Below, in pieces: positions 36,440-48,332 of a DNA stretch of 64,000 nt. Where the stretch lies: positions 96,179,073 through 96,243,072 of the forward strand of contig NC_060253.1 of NCBI RefSeq assembly GCF_921293095.1, in the 5' to 3' direction. Within the stretch, counting starts at the first letter, position 1, and the number at the start of each line of letters is the position of its first letter. Under the pieces are notes generated by a model. That model saw only the letters and a program-made list of their open reading frames with translations, was not told the DNA's origin and ran no database searches. The stretch comes from Ischnura elegans (taxonomy: Eukaryota > Arthropoda > Insecta > Odonata > Coenagrionidae). The position numbers were made by a program, and so were the translations under genes.

Positions 36440-39400
36440 TCACATCCAGCATTTGGTGTTAGACGTTTTGGACTTGTAAGAGTGGGAGCCGTCGTATTTA
36501 GTCACTGGCTGTAGGCCTCACTTGCGAGCAATTTGGTGCAGGCCACTTAATTGAACCAACAATGTGGGCCCAAACTTGTTAAACTTGGCAAAAGTGCAGA
36601 ATTGTTAGACACACAATTTTTATGTGAGGCAAGGCATGACACAATGTGGCTTGACCATTGATGTGAGGGGTTAGTTACCATACTATTATACCGATATGTC
36701 CTTGATATTTTCCCCAATGGTGTAAGCTTGCTAAGTTACCAGATGCTAGGAAAAAGTAGGAAATTTTTAGCTTTTGAGTGCTGGATTTAAAAAAAAAAAT
36801 ACATAGTGGCAAAGGCTCACAATCCTTCACTTTTGCTCGACAAGAGTTTTTAAGTTTCAGTTACCATACTTTTTTCCCCATGTTTAAATTAATGTTAAAG
36901 GTGGGAAAATGCATTTTAAAGAATGTTGATGGTGGGGTGTGAGTTATGCTAATGTGGCCAAAGTGTATGCTCAGGATGAGTATGAATGAAGTGAGTGCTT
37001 TAAAAGCCTTGGTGTCCTCATGGCACTTTGTCAAGTGTGCTTGAATGCCATGTGTTGCCCTTTTGATGATGTTGGCTATCTGGTTATGTTGACTTGATGA
37101 GTACCTCTCTTGTTCAAATTTGCCCAGTGTTGCCATTTTTAGTTAATTGTATTTATGATTCAAGTCAAATTGTGATGTAATGAGTCTGACGCATTTGAGA
37201 ATCGTATAAATGTTCGTATAAGGGTAATGAACTGTTTTGAGTGCCTCCATCGATGAGCATAGGTTAAAAGAAAATACCTGTGTCTACAGTGATGCATGAT
37301 CCTGCCGAAATATTCATGAATGACATGGACAAATAAGACACAACGGTTAAAAGAATGAATCCCATTATTACCTTACTTTAAGTGATTAAATGAAATTTTT
37401 TCCCAAGATAGGGATTGAAGATTTTGATAATCATCGGACAATGTTAAATTTCATATTATTATCTGTCCTTATGCAGTTCTCCTAAGTGAACAATTAGGCG
37501 GCTTTAACATGTTTGTCAGAAAGATGTTTACGCAGAAAAAATGTTATTCCTACTCTTATACTGATATTCGAATGGAAGATTATTAAGTACTTGATGTCAC
37601 TCAAAGTATAGAATTATGTTCTAGGATCTCTTGTGGTGTTTTTGGCCTCACCATGTTACCATTCAGTCGGTCAAAAATTACTGATTGTTGATTCTTTTCA
37701 GCAGCCTATTCCATTTCTATGTCTTTATTGAGTTACAATGATCGAACATGAATATTATTTGATATTTAGTGGACCACACAATAATTCCCAAAGATTAGGT
37801 GCGTTTTTTTAAAGTCAGAGTTTAAAAATTATGATTATTGTCTCTCTTGTGACAAGCTGAAATTGTTCATCATTTTATGATTTGCAATAACCTTTATAAG
37901 GTTGATTTAAAAATATTATTTTTAGGAATTTTGCATTGCCTGGGATTATAAATTATTTTGTAAAATATGATTGCATATGCTCTATAATGAAAATTTATTT
38001 TTCTTTTAAAATAACAATGCTGTAGTTATTAAAGTTTACTTGCTATTTTTTTTACCTCATTGAATATGTATATACTGACAGTTGTCCTAGGATAGTAGTT
38101 TTTATTGCTATTATGACATAATTAACGGAATTCACCAAATATTTTCAAATGCAGTATTTTATGTTACCAATATTACTTTCATTATAATGCTCTCGCTTGC
38201 TTGAGGTATAATTATTTATATCTCCAAAAGGAATTACTCATGTGGACATTCAAGATTTTAATCGACTTGGTTGATAAAAATCTTAAGTCCTCTCTAAGGT
38301 TGTGCTACCTAAGGAAGAGCATCTCTATTTGGAACTCAACGGCTGCTAATGATATTGGACATTCTAAAGTGCCTCCTTTAACATCACATGTTTTGTTTTG
38401 TATACATATTTTCCATTTTTTGCCTCAGTGCACCTGTCTTTGCTAATTTATACATGTATTTAAAGCATGCTTTCCTATTGTGTCTCTAAATTGTCTGTTA
38501 CACTTTGTTTTCACTATGATTCTACTTGTTGAGAACAAATATGTAAATAGTTTCTTCAAGTTGGAAAATCATCTCTTGCACAAAGTGGAAGGCCATGTTT
38601 TTGTTGGAATTTGATGCTCTCTTACCTTGCCCATGCACAAAAATCCATGCCTTTCATCCTAGTTTGCTATGTTCTAGATATCGAACTAGGATACTGAGTT
38701 AGATGTTCACAATTGAAGCCACCTCTCCAGAATGGTTACTTAATAGAATGCATTCCACATGAAACATTCTTAGAGAACTCTGAATGAAGTAGAATACCAA
38801 AAATCTAATGTTTTCTTCAATTTTTACTCTTAACTAAAATGCCAAGAGTTGCTTCTCTAAGTCTGCATCATTTTTATTTCCAAATGTTTGTTAGACACGT
38901 ATTGGTAGAAAAAGCATTCCCTGCAGTGATGTATTAAATTGGTAAGAGTTATTGTTAATAAACCAATTTTCATCTCTAACTTTATCTTATTTATAAACCC
39001 AAACTTCATTTAACTTTCCCCTGAAGATTCCTTTTCCAATGACGTGAACACCCAACAGCAATTATGAAAATATTTTTATAATCAGGTGCTCAAGTAAAAT
39101 AAATAAATAAAAATTTTATTCACGTGCTTGGTCTTACATGATGTAGACATAGGCTTTGTCATATTATATCTACTCCTTAAAATACAGAGATTCAATGTTC
39201 ACATTCCGTAGGATTTGAAATTTTCACGTTGGCAAATACAAACATGCAAAATTGAAACAAGATACAGTAGTATACAATTTATAAGTAGGTTTACAAGTGT
39301 CAGACATTATAAGTGTATTAAGACCAGCGTAAATTTAGTTTTGTAATTGAGATTAATAATTTCACATCCTATACCCTTCTTTAATCGAGCCCACAGCCAG

Positions 39401-41179
39401 GGAGTGCCTGCAGTGACTTGGGGAGCTTCTCTGAAGAATAATGTTACAGAAGTGTTATCAGAGCTACTTCAAAAGTATTTTACAAATTTATTTTTTATTT
39501 TAGAAAGGGAAAATACCAAAAATCAGTATTTGAAATACAAATTACGAATGTATTTCAAAATACTTGTATTTGAAATACTGTCCAGCCCTGGTTGTGATTA
39601 AAAAATTACCGGGATTTACAGGTTTTACTGGGGAATTACTTTATTTCTTAGGTCCTATCCTGTCCAAAGCACTAGTTTATTTTGCTAAATAATCCTAATG
39701 GAGAAGAAATCACTGACCACAGGAGTATTTTTTAAGCCATTTTAATGCTGAAACATTTTTAGATGATAGAAACTTGTCTACAAGTGCAAGTTACCCAATT
39801 AGATGAGGTTCAAGAAACTCACTAAATATTCTGTCCACACATAAAAATATGAGGAAAAACAACAGAAATCGGCACTGAACCCTGCTTTAGGAATAATACC
39901 TTAACAGACATTCTTTACTACTTCTTCTACGATATGTCTCCCTTAAATGACTGCGAATTCAACACCATGAATTATCCAAGATAGAAACATTGTGACCTGA
40001 AGAATGGAACTGAAGTTCAAACCAAACAGATCTGCAAACTAATTTCAAAACATGATCAGATGATTGAAGAATAGCAAGTAGGCAACTATAGTATCAGCAA
40101 ATTCAAAAGTTACGTATTAGTGGAGGAGCTTCCATTAAAAGGATTTAGGTTTTTGGAAAAGTCTTAACAAAAATCAAATAAAACTTCTTTTATTTTTTCT
40201 ATTGCCTTCAAGGCATCATGAGAATTCAACAGATGGGACTAGTTTTCGCAGGATAGTGCTAGTGTAAAACAAAAACTAGCTGAGACTGTTCAAAAACCTT
40301 TTTTTCTCAGGACAATCATTAAAATCCGAGATTTTCCAGAAGACCGAAATTCCCTTGGTGTTCTATGTTTTCTAGGTTAGAAAACACCCTGTCCATACTT
40401 AAATTTGATTTGCAAAGCAATTTCACTCATAAATCCACTTCGAGTCCCAAAGATATACATATGTAGTGCCATATCTCATCTTTAATTTCTACTTTGTGAA
40501 ATGGCTCAATGCAGATGATTAATTTTTGGCATACATTGTAAACATGAAATGCTTATTGTTCTTGGAAACCATTATGCAGCGATTTTTTTTTATTATTCTT
40601 TCCCAAAATTACTGATAAAGGGTGCAGGGGAAAAATAAGTAATCACATCATTTCGAGACATTTCTGGAAGGTCTCTGATAAAACAAAACTAGCTGCTGAA
40701 TTCATGGGAAACAAAATTACAAACCATGCATAGAAACATCCAAAACTGATACATCAAATATAAAATTTGATGGAGAGTGTACATCTAACAATTATTATGC
40801 AATAAGGTAGTATGAAATGCTGGAATCATAAAATTTTATCTCATTCCCACATGTTCTTAGTGTAAAGTAAAGAAAAAAAAATTACCTAATCATTCACAAT
40901 GAAAATGAGCTTCTAATATTTTTTGAACATCTCTTTTATTATTTGAGGAAATTGCTATGTAGATCATTTTAGGAGATTCATAGTTGTTTTATTGGTGAAA
41001 TAGCTCAATGATCCACATTATCCAGGAGATTAACGTCACCGATTGTGCCCAAATTATCAATATCCTCACTTAAGTGAGTTAAGTCTTTGATGCAAAAGTT
41101 CGTTTTGCACCTTTTCATTGTATCTTATTCTATTCTTCATGAACAGTTACTTATTAATCATTCATTATTATATTAATAT
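36440..41179. other. 3' flank of the AGPAT5-like gene
   Basis: The 3' untranslated region starts here. The first canonical AATAAA that I found after the stop is at 38957-38962, with another cluster near 39098-39110, so the UTR may be 2.5 kb long or use a variant signal earlier. No further exon was recognised. An hAT-like end lies at 39500-39590. Confidence 0.4.
39500..39590 (-). mobile_element. hAT-like terminus, fragment
   Basis: On the minus strand it begins CAGGGCTGGACAGTATTTC and continues with repeated TTTGAAATAC words, typical of hAT ends with subterminal repeats. The partner end is not certain. Confidence 0.4.
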
Positions 41180-41255
41180 GGGCACGACCCGGGTTTCGTA
41201 ATGTAGTTACATCTTGATCTTGAAGTAACTACGTTACGAAACCCGGGTCTTGCCC
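41180..41255. repeat. Penelope-like inverted repeat, hammerhead-like words
   Basis: The arms GACCCGGGTTTCGTAA and TTACGAAACCCGGGTC are exact complements, extending with few mismatches to GGGCA and TGCCC, around the centre ATCTTGATCTTGAA. On both strands GAA is followed by the palindrome ACCCGGGT and C, preceded by a GTAAC/GTTAC stem on the plus strand. The CTGATGA part of a hammerhead core is not conserved. Confidence 0.7.
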
Positions 41256-41337
41256 GAATTAACTTATATAATAGTGAATCTGACAAAGTTTTGCTCCTTT
41301 ATTTCCAATATGGAGAGGTTTCACAAAGTCAGGGTAC

Positions 41338-41562
41338 ACAGGATCATAACTGGGGGGGGGGGGGGAGGTAAGCCATGAGATTTATGAGATTTTTTCCTTG
41401 AAAAAATAGTTTTATTTTAGTTACATATCTTATACTAATATATATAATTTTTTGTAGGTTTAAAGAAAATTTGTTGAATGCTTTCGTTTCAATTCAGTAC
41501 TGATTTTGCTTAAAGACTTTTGCTTCTAGGGGGGTCAGCTGCCCCTCGTTGGGTATGCCCAT
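41338..41562 (-). mobile_element. Possible hAT-type MITE
   Basis: The right side, read on the minus strand, begins GGGCATACCCAACGAGGGG, a familiar hAT-like end. The left side has a run of 14 G after ATAACT. The ends are not well matched and no target duplication is clear. Confidence 0.35.
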
Positions 41563-42789
41563 GGTCAAGCCTGAAGTTATCAGTTATATTAATCCTTCGT
41601 TTTTTCATTGGCGAGGATGAGGCCATCAGCTGTTAGATGAAATAAATAACTTATCTGCACACTGTTCAACAGATTTGATTCTTTCAGAAACTAATTCGTA
41701 ATCAATGGCTTCCTCATTATTTCTTAACCCTTTTAGTGCGGCACGCTGATATATCGGCTTTTACGGCTCGGCTGAAAAGTGCGGCGTGCCAATATATCGG
41801 CTTTTACGTTATTGTTGTTAAATTTGAGGACATTGAAATACAAAAACTTATTTATCAGTGAACACATAAAAATGTTGTGATTATTGCCCAATTTAATCTC
41901 ATTAATTAAAAACCGCTTAAAGATATCCAAAAAATTAACTATATAATGTTTATCTTTCCTAGTAGCTACATTTTATTAAAATACCTCCACATTTTTCGAC
42001 TGTACCCTGAGAAGAAGGATAGCACTAAAAGGGTTAACACATTTTATCCAGCTGCCAGCATGTGAAGTATTCCTTTTGTGCAAAAAAATACAATTTCGTT
42101 CAAACATGTCTCATTGCTGCAGTTGTTCAAGTAACTTGAGGTTAAAGTAGATCAATATGAGCAAGCAGAGGCAGAATAACATACTTGGGGTCAAGTAAGA
42201 TTTCATGCTTTCCTGGTGAATTGCAGCGATGAACTCTTCTCAGATTCCAAATAAGTGACTTCGGTGCTGCCTACATTTCAGTGACTCGTTTCCCATCCTC
42301 AAAGGAAAAGTGAGTCAATGTAATCTGATATTTGGGGTCCTGTATGCAGTGCCAGCATGAAGTATCATGGGGTCAAAGGCGAGATATTTAAGATCTTTCT
42401 CAAAATGGAATTAACGGAGGAGAGAACACTTGGAGCCTCCTGGTGTCACCAAGGCTTTGGGAACCACAAATAACTCCCTACTTCACCTAATTAGAAAGAC
42501 GTTTTATTTACCCCAGGCTTATACCATAGTGTTAAAAAGCAGATAAGATGCTTTCACTTTACTCTATTCACTATCCTAATGAACATGCAATGGGAGACGA
42601 AAATTGTTGAAAAAAATTAAAAATGCGCAGTCATCATTTCTATTTGTAGGATAGAATAAGTTTTTTCAGCATAACTGGGTAAATCAATAAATACAGAAGC
42701 CAATTGCTGGTCATATGCTTAAAGCTCCCTTTGGGTAAATTGGAATTTATTTTTCACACTTCTATGGGAGAATAAAATGAAACAACGTA

Positions 42790-43371
42790 CAGTGGAACCT
42801 CGTTAAAGCGAGTACGGGCTATAGCGACACCCCCGCTATTACGAGAGATAGCCGATGCACCGTCAATTGACCCTATAATAAGCGTGTTAAAAATTCGTTT
42901 TTACGAGACCCTTTCGGTGTTGGCTCTCGCCATAGCAAGGGCTTCACCGCCGGAAGACTTTCATCAAGACTCCTTAACCTCTGTAACTGCTAGCGATCTG
43001 TTAGAAATGAACTTAATGGAGTGCTCAGTCTCAAATTTATGTGGTAAACTGTCGTTCGATAAATATAATGATTGACAAAACAATGCTTTGCATGATTTTT
43101 ATTCACTGCAGCGCTTATAAATTGTTTGAATACTTAGTCGTTATTTGAGTAAGGAAATTTAGTGATGCAAAAAAACATCGCCTTTCGTCTGGATTTATGC
43201 TCACGTTTATCGGATAGATGTTTATCTGGCGCCGCACCACTCCTGTTCCTGTGTATCTGTTCGCAACAGGTATATTGGCTATTATTTGCTCCACCTCCGG
43301 TAAAGCGACAATTCGCTATAGCGAGTGTTTATTAGTGCACCGTGGGGTGTCGTTATATCGAGGTTTCACTG
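42790..43371 (+). mobile_element. pogo/Tigger-like MITE (Tc1/mariner superfamily)
   Basis: A 582-base element starts CAGTGGAACCTCGTTAAAGC and ends ATATCGAGGTTTCACTG, imperfect inverted termini of the pogo/Tigger type, with TA on both outer sides (42788-42789 and 43372-43373). Subterminal words TATAGCGA recur near both ends. No transposase motif is visible, so it depends on an enzyme made elsewhere. Confidence 0.85.
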
Positions 43372-43617
43372 TAGACCAGACCAGGTAATCCAAAAGTGAA
43401 CAATAAAGATTGTAGCAGTTATTGTACAGAATTATGGCTTTTCATGACTTATCTGTTGGTTCACCTACAAACAGTTTTCATCAAACATTTGAGCGTGACC
43501 TTAAGTCCCAATTTGAGTTCTCTTGCATGCAAGAATTGGCTGACATGGATGTGTGAGCTAAATTATTTAATACATTTGTTTTTGTAAATGCTTCTGGTAT
43601 CTTTGGTATATCTGCTA

Positions 43618-44174
43618 GGGGGCATGCATTAATTATGTGAGGTGATTATGACAATTTTTGGATCCCCTCCCTTTCCGCCCTCAGTGAGATTTGGCTCGAC
43701 CCTCTCCCTCTAATCTCACATGAGATTGTTCAAAATGCATATTTTCAGTGTAAATACATTAATCTAGGCTTCATTGCATTTTATTTGTTATTGATTGTTT
43801 AATTATTTTAATTTACGACAAGTTAAAGACTAGTATTTAAGATTACCAAAGGCCTGTTTACACAATACATAAACACGTAAAAGTTAATGTATGTTTGCGT
43901 GAATGATTTTGATGGACTGGAATATGTAGGAATGCATGAACCAAAACGGAACAGGTTCTATTTTCTGTTTATGCACTCGCACAAGTTAAGTGATTACATT
44001 GTACATTTTCGTGCTCATTCTAGTGTTCAAACATTTAAAGATTAACTTTAACTTCTTTCGGAAAAAGAATTAAGTGATACTTGCCCGGACCCCTCTCTCT
44101 CCCACATGAGTCTGAGTGAGATTTGACTTAACCCCCTCCACTGTAAACGCCTCACGTAATTAATAGATGCCCCC
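43618..44174. mobile_element. TA-flanked MITE with 28-base inverted ends
   Basis: The left end GGGGGCATGCATTAATTATG and the inverted right end GGGGGCATCTATTAATTACG match closely and continue into GTGAGG. TA lies at both borders. The 557-base interior is AT-rich with CT-rich blocks near each end and no coding capacity. The TA duplication suggests the Tc1/mariner superfamily. Confidence 0.75.
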
Positions 44175-44230
44175 TAATATATTAAGATAGGAAAAAGCAA
44201 AGAAGCTACACAATTCAGATGACCCTACAC

Positions 44231-44403
44231 CAGGGGTCTCCAATTTACTAGGCCACGAGAGCCACATTCCAAGTTCCGAATCGCCCCATGGGCCGGATAG
44301 CAAATTTGCCGATTACTGAAGTATATGATATTCGATACTTGAAACGAGAGCACGGGCCGGATGAAAGCCCTCCACGGGACGGATCCGTATTTTGAGACCC
44401 CTG
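44231..44403. mobile_element. hAT-type MITE with CAGGGGTCTC ends
   Basis: A 173-base element begins CAGGGGTCTCCAA and ends TTTGAGACCCCTG. A perfect 8-base target duplication, CCCTACAC, lies at 44223-44230 and 44404-44411. Internal words such as GGGCCGGAT near both ends are typical of this hAT group. It is short, with intact ends and duplication, and so probably fairly young. Confidence 0.85.
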
Positions 44404-44802
44404 CCCTACACAATTCAATGAAGATTGGTAGTTTTTTACGTTGATGAGTTTATTGTAGTTTTTTTAAAGTTGATGAAGAGGTAAACAATTGAAAAAAAAT
44501 TGGACTTAATTGGAATAAGTGGCATAGGATTTGGAGTTGTAATAAGCTGCTGTCTCCATATGCCCATCAATTAGGTAACACATTGAAAACACAAATACCC
44601 AAAGAAACAAATGATGCATGCTGGTAAAATGTGTCATAATTTGTTTCATTGAGGATTTTCACCTTGACTATGCTCGAGTTAAAGATAATGTTTTCCTGAT
44701 TTATAAAAACATGACACATTATGAGGTATCATCAAAACAATTAATCAAAGGAGACTATTGATCAGTACCTCCAGCCCACATAAGAAAAATAGGAGAGTCA
44801 CC

Positions 44803-45300
44803 GAATGAAGGCTATAGAGCCCGTGAACATTTTAATTCGTTTTTAAACTGTGACAACAAATCTGTTTTTGCTAAGCATTTAGGTGACACAAGACATTTGT
44901 TGCACAAGACTAATTTTGATCCTTATATTTTACACACCTGTGACTAGGGATCAAAACTGGACTTTTTAGAAAATTTCGACACTGTGTCATATTCAAAGCT
45001 ATGCGATAATAATTTGCTCAATGATATTGTACCTACCCAATTGCCACCCCTCCTCAGTGTTAACCTCCCCACCCCCCATCAATACCTCCCAATTCCACAC
45101 CCGGATCCCAATAGTACATGACCTTCACCACTCAAACCACCAACCTTCACCTGACCTCCTGTCCACATTACCTACTTCTCCCTCCCCCACCTTGCAGTAT
45201 AAAATGAACTTTGGCTTGTTTGGAGATGGCAGTCTAGCTTGAAAATGTCGTAGAACACGTTGAAACCGGTCTCAAAACATTAAAAATTGTATGGGAAGCT
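44803..45300 (+). mobile_element. Penelope-like element, 3' fragment
   Basis: The plus strand encodes remnants resembling the C-terminal end of Penelope-like proteins: REHFNSFLN, SVFAKHLGDTRHLL, then a stretch like LDFLENFD. The following non-coding tail holds the word GAA-ACCGGT-C (45262-45271), shared with other loci here. The fragment is 5'-truncated and decayed, with no reverse transcriptase domain. Confidence 0.55.
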
Positions 45301-45458
45301 CAAAGTGATTTTATTTTTTCTTTATTTTATTAAGCTGCAGAATATGCAATAATGCCACATCTTCTACATAAGATGGTGGTGACAACAATTGAAACTCTGC
45401 AATACAATAACTCTATATACATAAGAATTTACACTTTCCCAGTGAAAAACGTGTATAA

Positions 45459-45615
45459 ATTCTTCTTGGGATACCGCGAGGGTAAGATTATGTAAGAGTG
45501 CCGACACAATTTAAACTTAGCCATATTTTAGTAGCCTTGAGAATGGGTGACGAGTCGGTACTCGAAACTTCGGCCCTCTTGCATAATCTTACCCGCATGG
45601 CATCCCTAGAAGAAT
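45459..45615. repeat. Inverted-repeat element related to Penelope-like termini
   Basis: Arms of about 46 bases face each other: ATTCTTCTTGGGATACC with GGTAAGATTATGTAAGAG on the left, and their near complements at 45570-45615. Between them lies CTTGAGAATGGGTGACGA and CTCGAAACTTCGG, the block also seen inverted at 7190-7255. It carries a decayed hammerhead-like word. Confidence 0.7.
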
Positions 45616-45789
45616 AACTCTATAGCTTGTGATATTAATAGGCAGAATGAGTTAGTAGATGAAGACAAGAGGTTTTGCTGATGCCAGACTAAACTGCTTT
45701 TTTGCAATTGTGTATTGACAGCAACAGAGGAGTTAAAATTTGCTAATATCGATTGAGTCTCTATAGCTCTCAAGGGATCTCATCACACT

Positions 45790-46018
45790 CAATCTATTAT
45801 TTTTAATAAACTTCCCTCTGAATTTAAAAGTTTTCCCCCTTTCCCATTCAAAATTAAATTGCGCAATTCTTTAGCAGGTAAAGCCTATTATGATATAAGC
45901 GACTATTTAAATGAATTTATGTAATTTGTATTATAGTATTCACTTTGATTTTTGTGACAAATCCATGCCATGTATATTGCCAGTTCAGTGAATAAAAATT
46001 ATTATTATTATTATTATT
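45790..46018 (+). mobile_element. LINE 3' end with ATT-repeat tail
   Basis: The frame FNKLPSEFK, then AYYDISDYL and a stop, resembles the extreme C-terminus of non-LTR retrotransposon polyproteins. It is followed by a short 3' region ending GTGAATAAAA and an (ATT)n run to 46018. The copy is strongly 5'-truncated, as is common for LINEs. Confidence 0.6.
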
Positions 46019-47548
46019 TTCTGAATGACACTCTGGAGAGAATTATGAAATGCAACATTTCAATGCCACATACTTGCCATCACCATCAAGGATATGATAC
46101 GTGTGCTCTTTTTATTTATGATATCACAATTCTTACTCAGCTGTCATCCCATAATCCATTCCTTTGTCATGCTCTGATTGTGAGGACCAGTAAAGGGGGT
46201 ATGTTTGGACTGCCCAAAAATTATAGGAAAACCAAGGATGAGAAACCTTAGGGGACCCCATGGCTGAATGTGCCCAATACAAAACCCATGTAGCTCATCT
46301 GGTCCTGCAATCTCAGGCAGGCTTGAGATAATAAGTTTACTTGAGCTCTTCATGTTTTTTTCATGCCATTCAGCATAACATAGGCTGAATGTTACCCTCA
46401 CCTACTTATTCGGCCATAAGTTGTCACAGTATATATAAATTTTTGGAAATTACAGCACAAATACTCAGTTAATTTAAATGATCTACCAGCAATTTAGCAT
46501 CTCCCATCCAGTTCTAAACGATATTACATTCCAAATTGTCTTTTATACCAACAACCGAGCCTAAACCTTCCTATTAATCAACCAAAAGGTTGTAATAAAT
46601 TCAGACTACCATGGAAAAGCTATTTTTTGTTAATAAATTTCACTTGACAATGTTGAGGAAGAGATTTCAGATTGTGTACAGAGCAGATGTGTGATTAAGA
46701 GTACTTAATAACTTACTCCCTAACTTCAACCTAGGTCCACAATTATTAACGTTAATAGTGTTTTATGGATCATGGCTCTATACACATATTCAGTGACGTC
46801 TAAAAACAATTTTTTGGAACTCTGATTAAAAACATGCAATCTGATGAAAAAATACCAAGGCTCAGAACACCTTTCAAGCATCACAAGTGTAATTCAGTAT
46901 GACCAGGCCAAAAATTTTCACCATAAACATTCAATGTTAGTAAAAAAATACCAGGTAAAAGTTCTGAATAACAACCGATTCTGGAGATACCTCAGTATGA
47001 GAAACGGTGGCTAATTTTTAATGCAATATTCAATTCTAAAAAATCCGCTCCACCCTATGATAACATGCAAGAAATAAAATAGATGGAATGAACGGCGGAC
47101 ACGATGTGAGGTATCACTAGGTATGAAATAGGGTAATACTTAATGTTGCCCCACTTGTGGGGAATATTACTATCTATCAAACACTTTGAGAAAATTCTTC
47201 CCCTCAGGATTTCTCTATAGGAAGAGGACTTTTGCAAAGCATATAACTCGAGAGATTCCACTGGTCGGTCCAAATAAGAATAGTGGATACTAGATCTGTA
47301 ATTCACACCGTGAACCTTTTTGTATGCAATTGCCATGCGAGTGACGCCGAACCATACGTACTAAAATAAAAAAACGGCAAGTTCTTTGGTTCTGGATGAC
47401 ATTAAATTGATCTTCTACAATTGATCCTTTACAATTAAGAAGTCACCACGAAAGACATTTGGAAGACTCTCCAGTTGGAAGAAGACTTTTACATGTACCG
47501 TCATCCAGAGGCAAAAATTTACCGAAACATTGATAATAGGTACTAGAA
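46019..47548. other. Intergenic, nothing supported
   Basis: Minus-strand frames of 85-93 codons at 46144-46401 and 47055-47336 have no recognised domain or supporting splice sites. No paired transposon ends were found. Confidence 0.4.
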
Positions 47549-47554
47549 TTTATT
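47549..47554 (-). terminator. Poly(A) signal of UQCRQ
   Basis: AATAAA on the minus strand, about 65 bases after the UQCRQ stop codon. This is the first canonical signal downstream of the gene. Confidence 0.7.
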
Positions 47555-47618
47555 TTCTTTCGTGGGGAGTATATTTACAAACTTAGATTTGCCTACATAA
47601 ATTATAACTATGAATGGC

Positions 47619-47961
47619 TTATTCATCATCAGCGAAGTCAGCAGGGTTCTTGCGCATTAAATGATTATGCTTCTTCTCCACTTGATCGTACACCAGATAC
47701 CCCAGGATAAGAGCTATAAAGGATATGATACACATGAAATAAATCCGCATAAAAAACGTGACAACCATCAACAAGGGCAATTGAAATTGAGAGATTAAGG
47801 CACTTACGGGGAGCTACACGAAATATATTGCTTCTAAATCTCCTGATCATATTTGGAACACCATGACTAAGAGCTCCAGCAAACGCTTTCTGCTCAAATG
47901 GTGAAATTCGGAACTGAATGATTCCTCTAATCTTGGCGAGTTCTCCAAAATGCCTTCCCAT
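47619..47961 (-). CDS. UQCRQ: Cytochrome b-c1 complex subunit 8 (ubiquinol-cytochrome c reductase QCR8/UQCRQ)
   Basis: Two coding exons, 47961-47808 and 47713-47619, join over a 93-base intron to give 82 residues, the same length as human UQCRQ. The N-terminus MGRHFGELAKIRG and the core SPFEQKAFAG, HGVPN and FRVAP follow the family order. Residues 52-60 form the single membrane segment, and the C-terminus RKNPADFADDE matches the family's KRKNPAAYEND. The protein is a small inner-membrane subunit of respiratory complex III that binds next to cytochrome b. The exon 2 acceptor places the ATG one base after the junction. A likely leader exon ends in a GTGAGT donor at 48114/48113. The usual TWG after the membrane segment is replaced here by DQV. 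Confidence 0.93.
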
Positions 47962-48332
47962 TCTGAAATTTGGAAATTTACCATGGTGAGAGGTCATATA
48001 TTACTTCCGACTGTTACATTTGAGGTTCAGTAAAAATGCTTCAGTATTATAAACAATCCATTGAACTAATAAAATGCAAACACTGCCAAGAAATGCATAA
48101 ATTCAAGACTCACTTTGCTGAATCTTCTTATCCACAGACTCCGCAGAAATACAGGACAAATGAAAGGGAACCAAAGGGAACAAATGAGTAACTAAATGTA
48201 AAATGGAGCTGACTAACGACGAGCGTTCACTGCAATATCAATGGTGATTATGTGTGTTTTGGAGTGATCGGTGAAGATTGATGAATGAAAAAGATCTTTA
48301 GCCGTGGTACAGTACAAATATTTACTTGAATT
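47962..48332. promoter_or_regulatory. Shared region between UQCRQ and mRpL23 (candidate bidirectional promoter)
   Basis: Only 371 bases separate the two divergent start codons, and this includes a UQCRQ leader intron (48113 down to 47963). Transcription of both genes must therefore start within roughly 48115-48332. No TATA box is obvious. ACGACGAGCG near 48217 is the only GC-rich spot. Confidence 0.6.

Noticed and set aside
47055-47336. Minus-strand frame of 93 codons just downstream of UQCRQ
   Set aside because: It resembles no known protein. A retroelement remnant is possible but cannot be supported.
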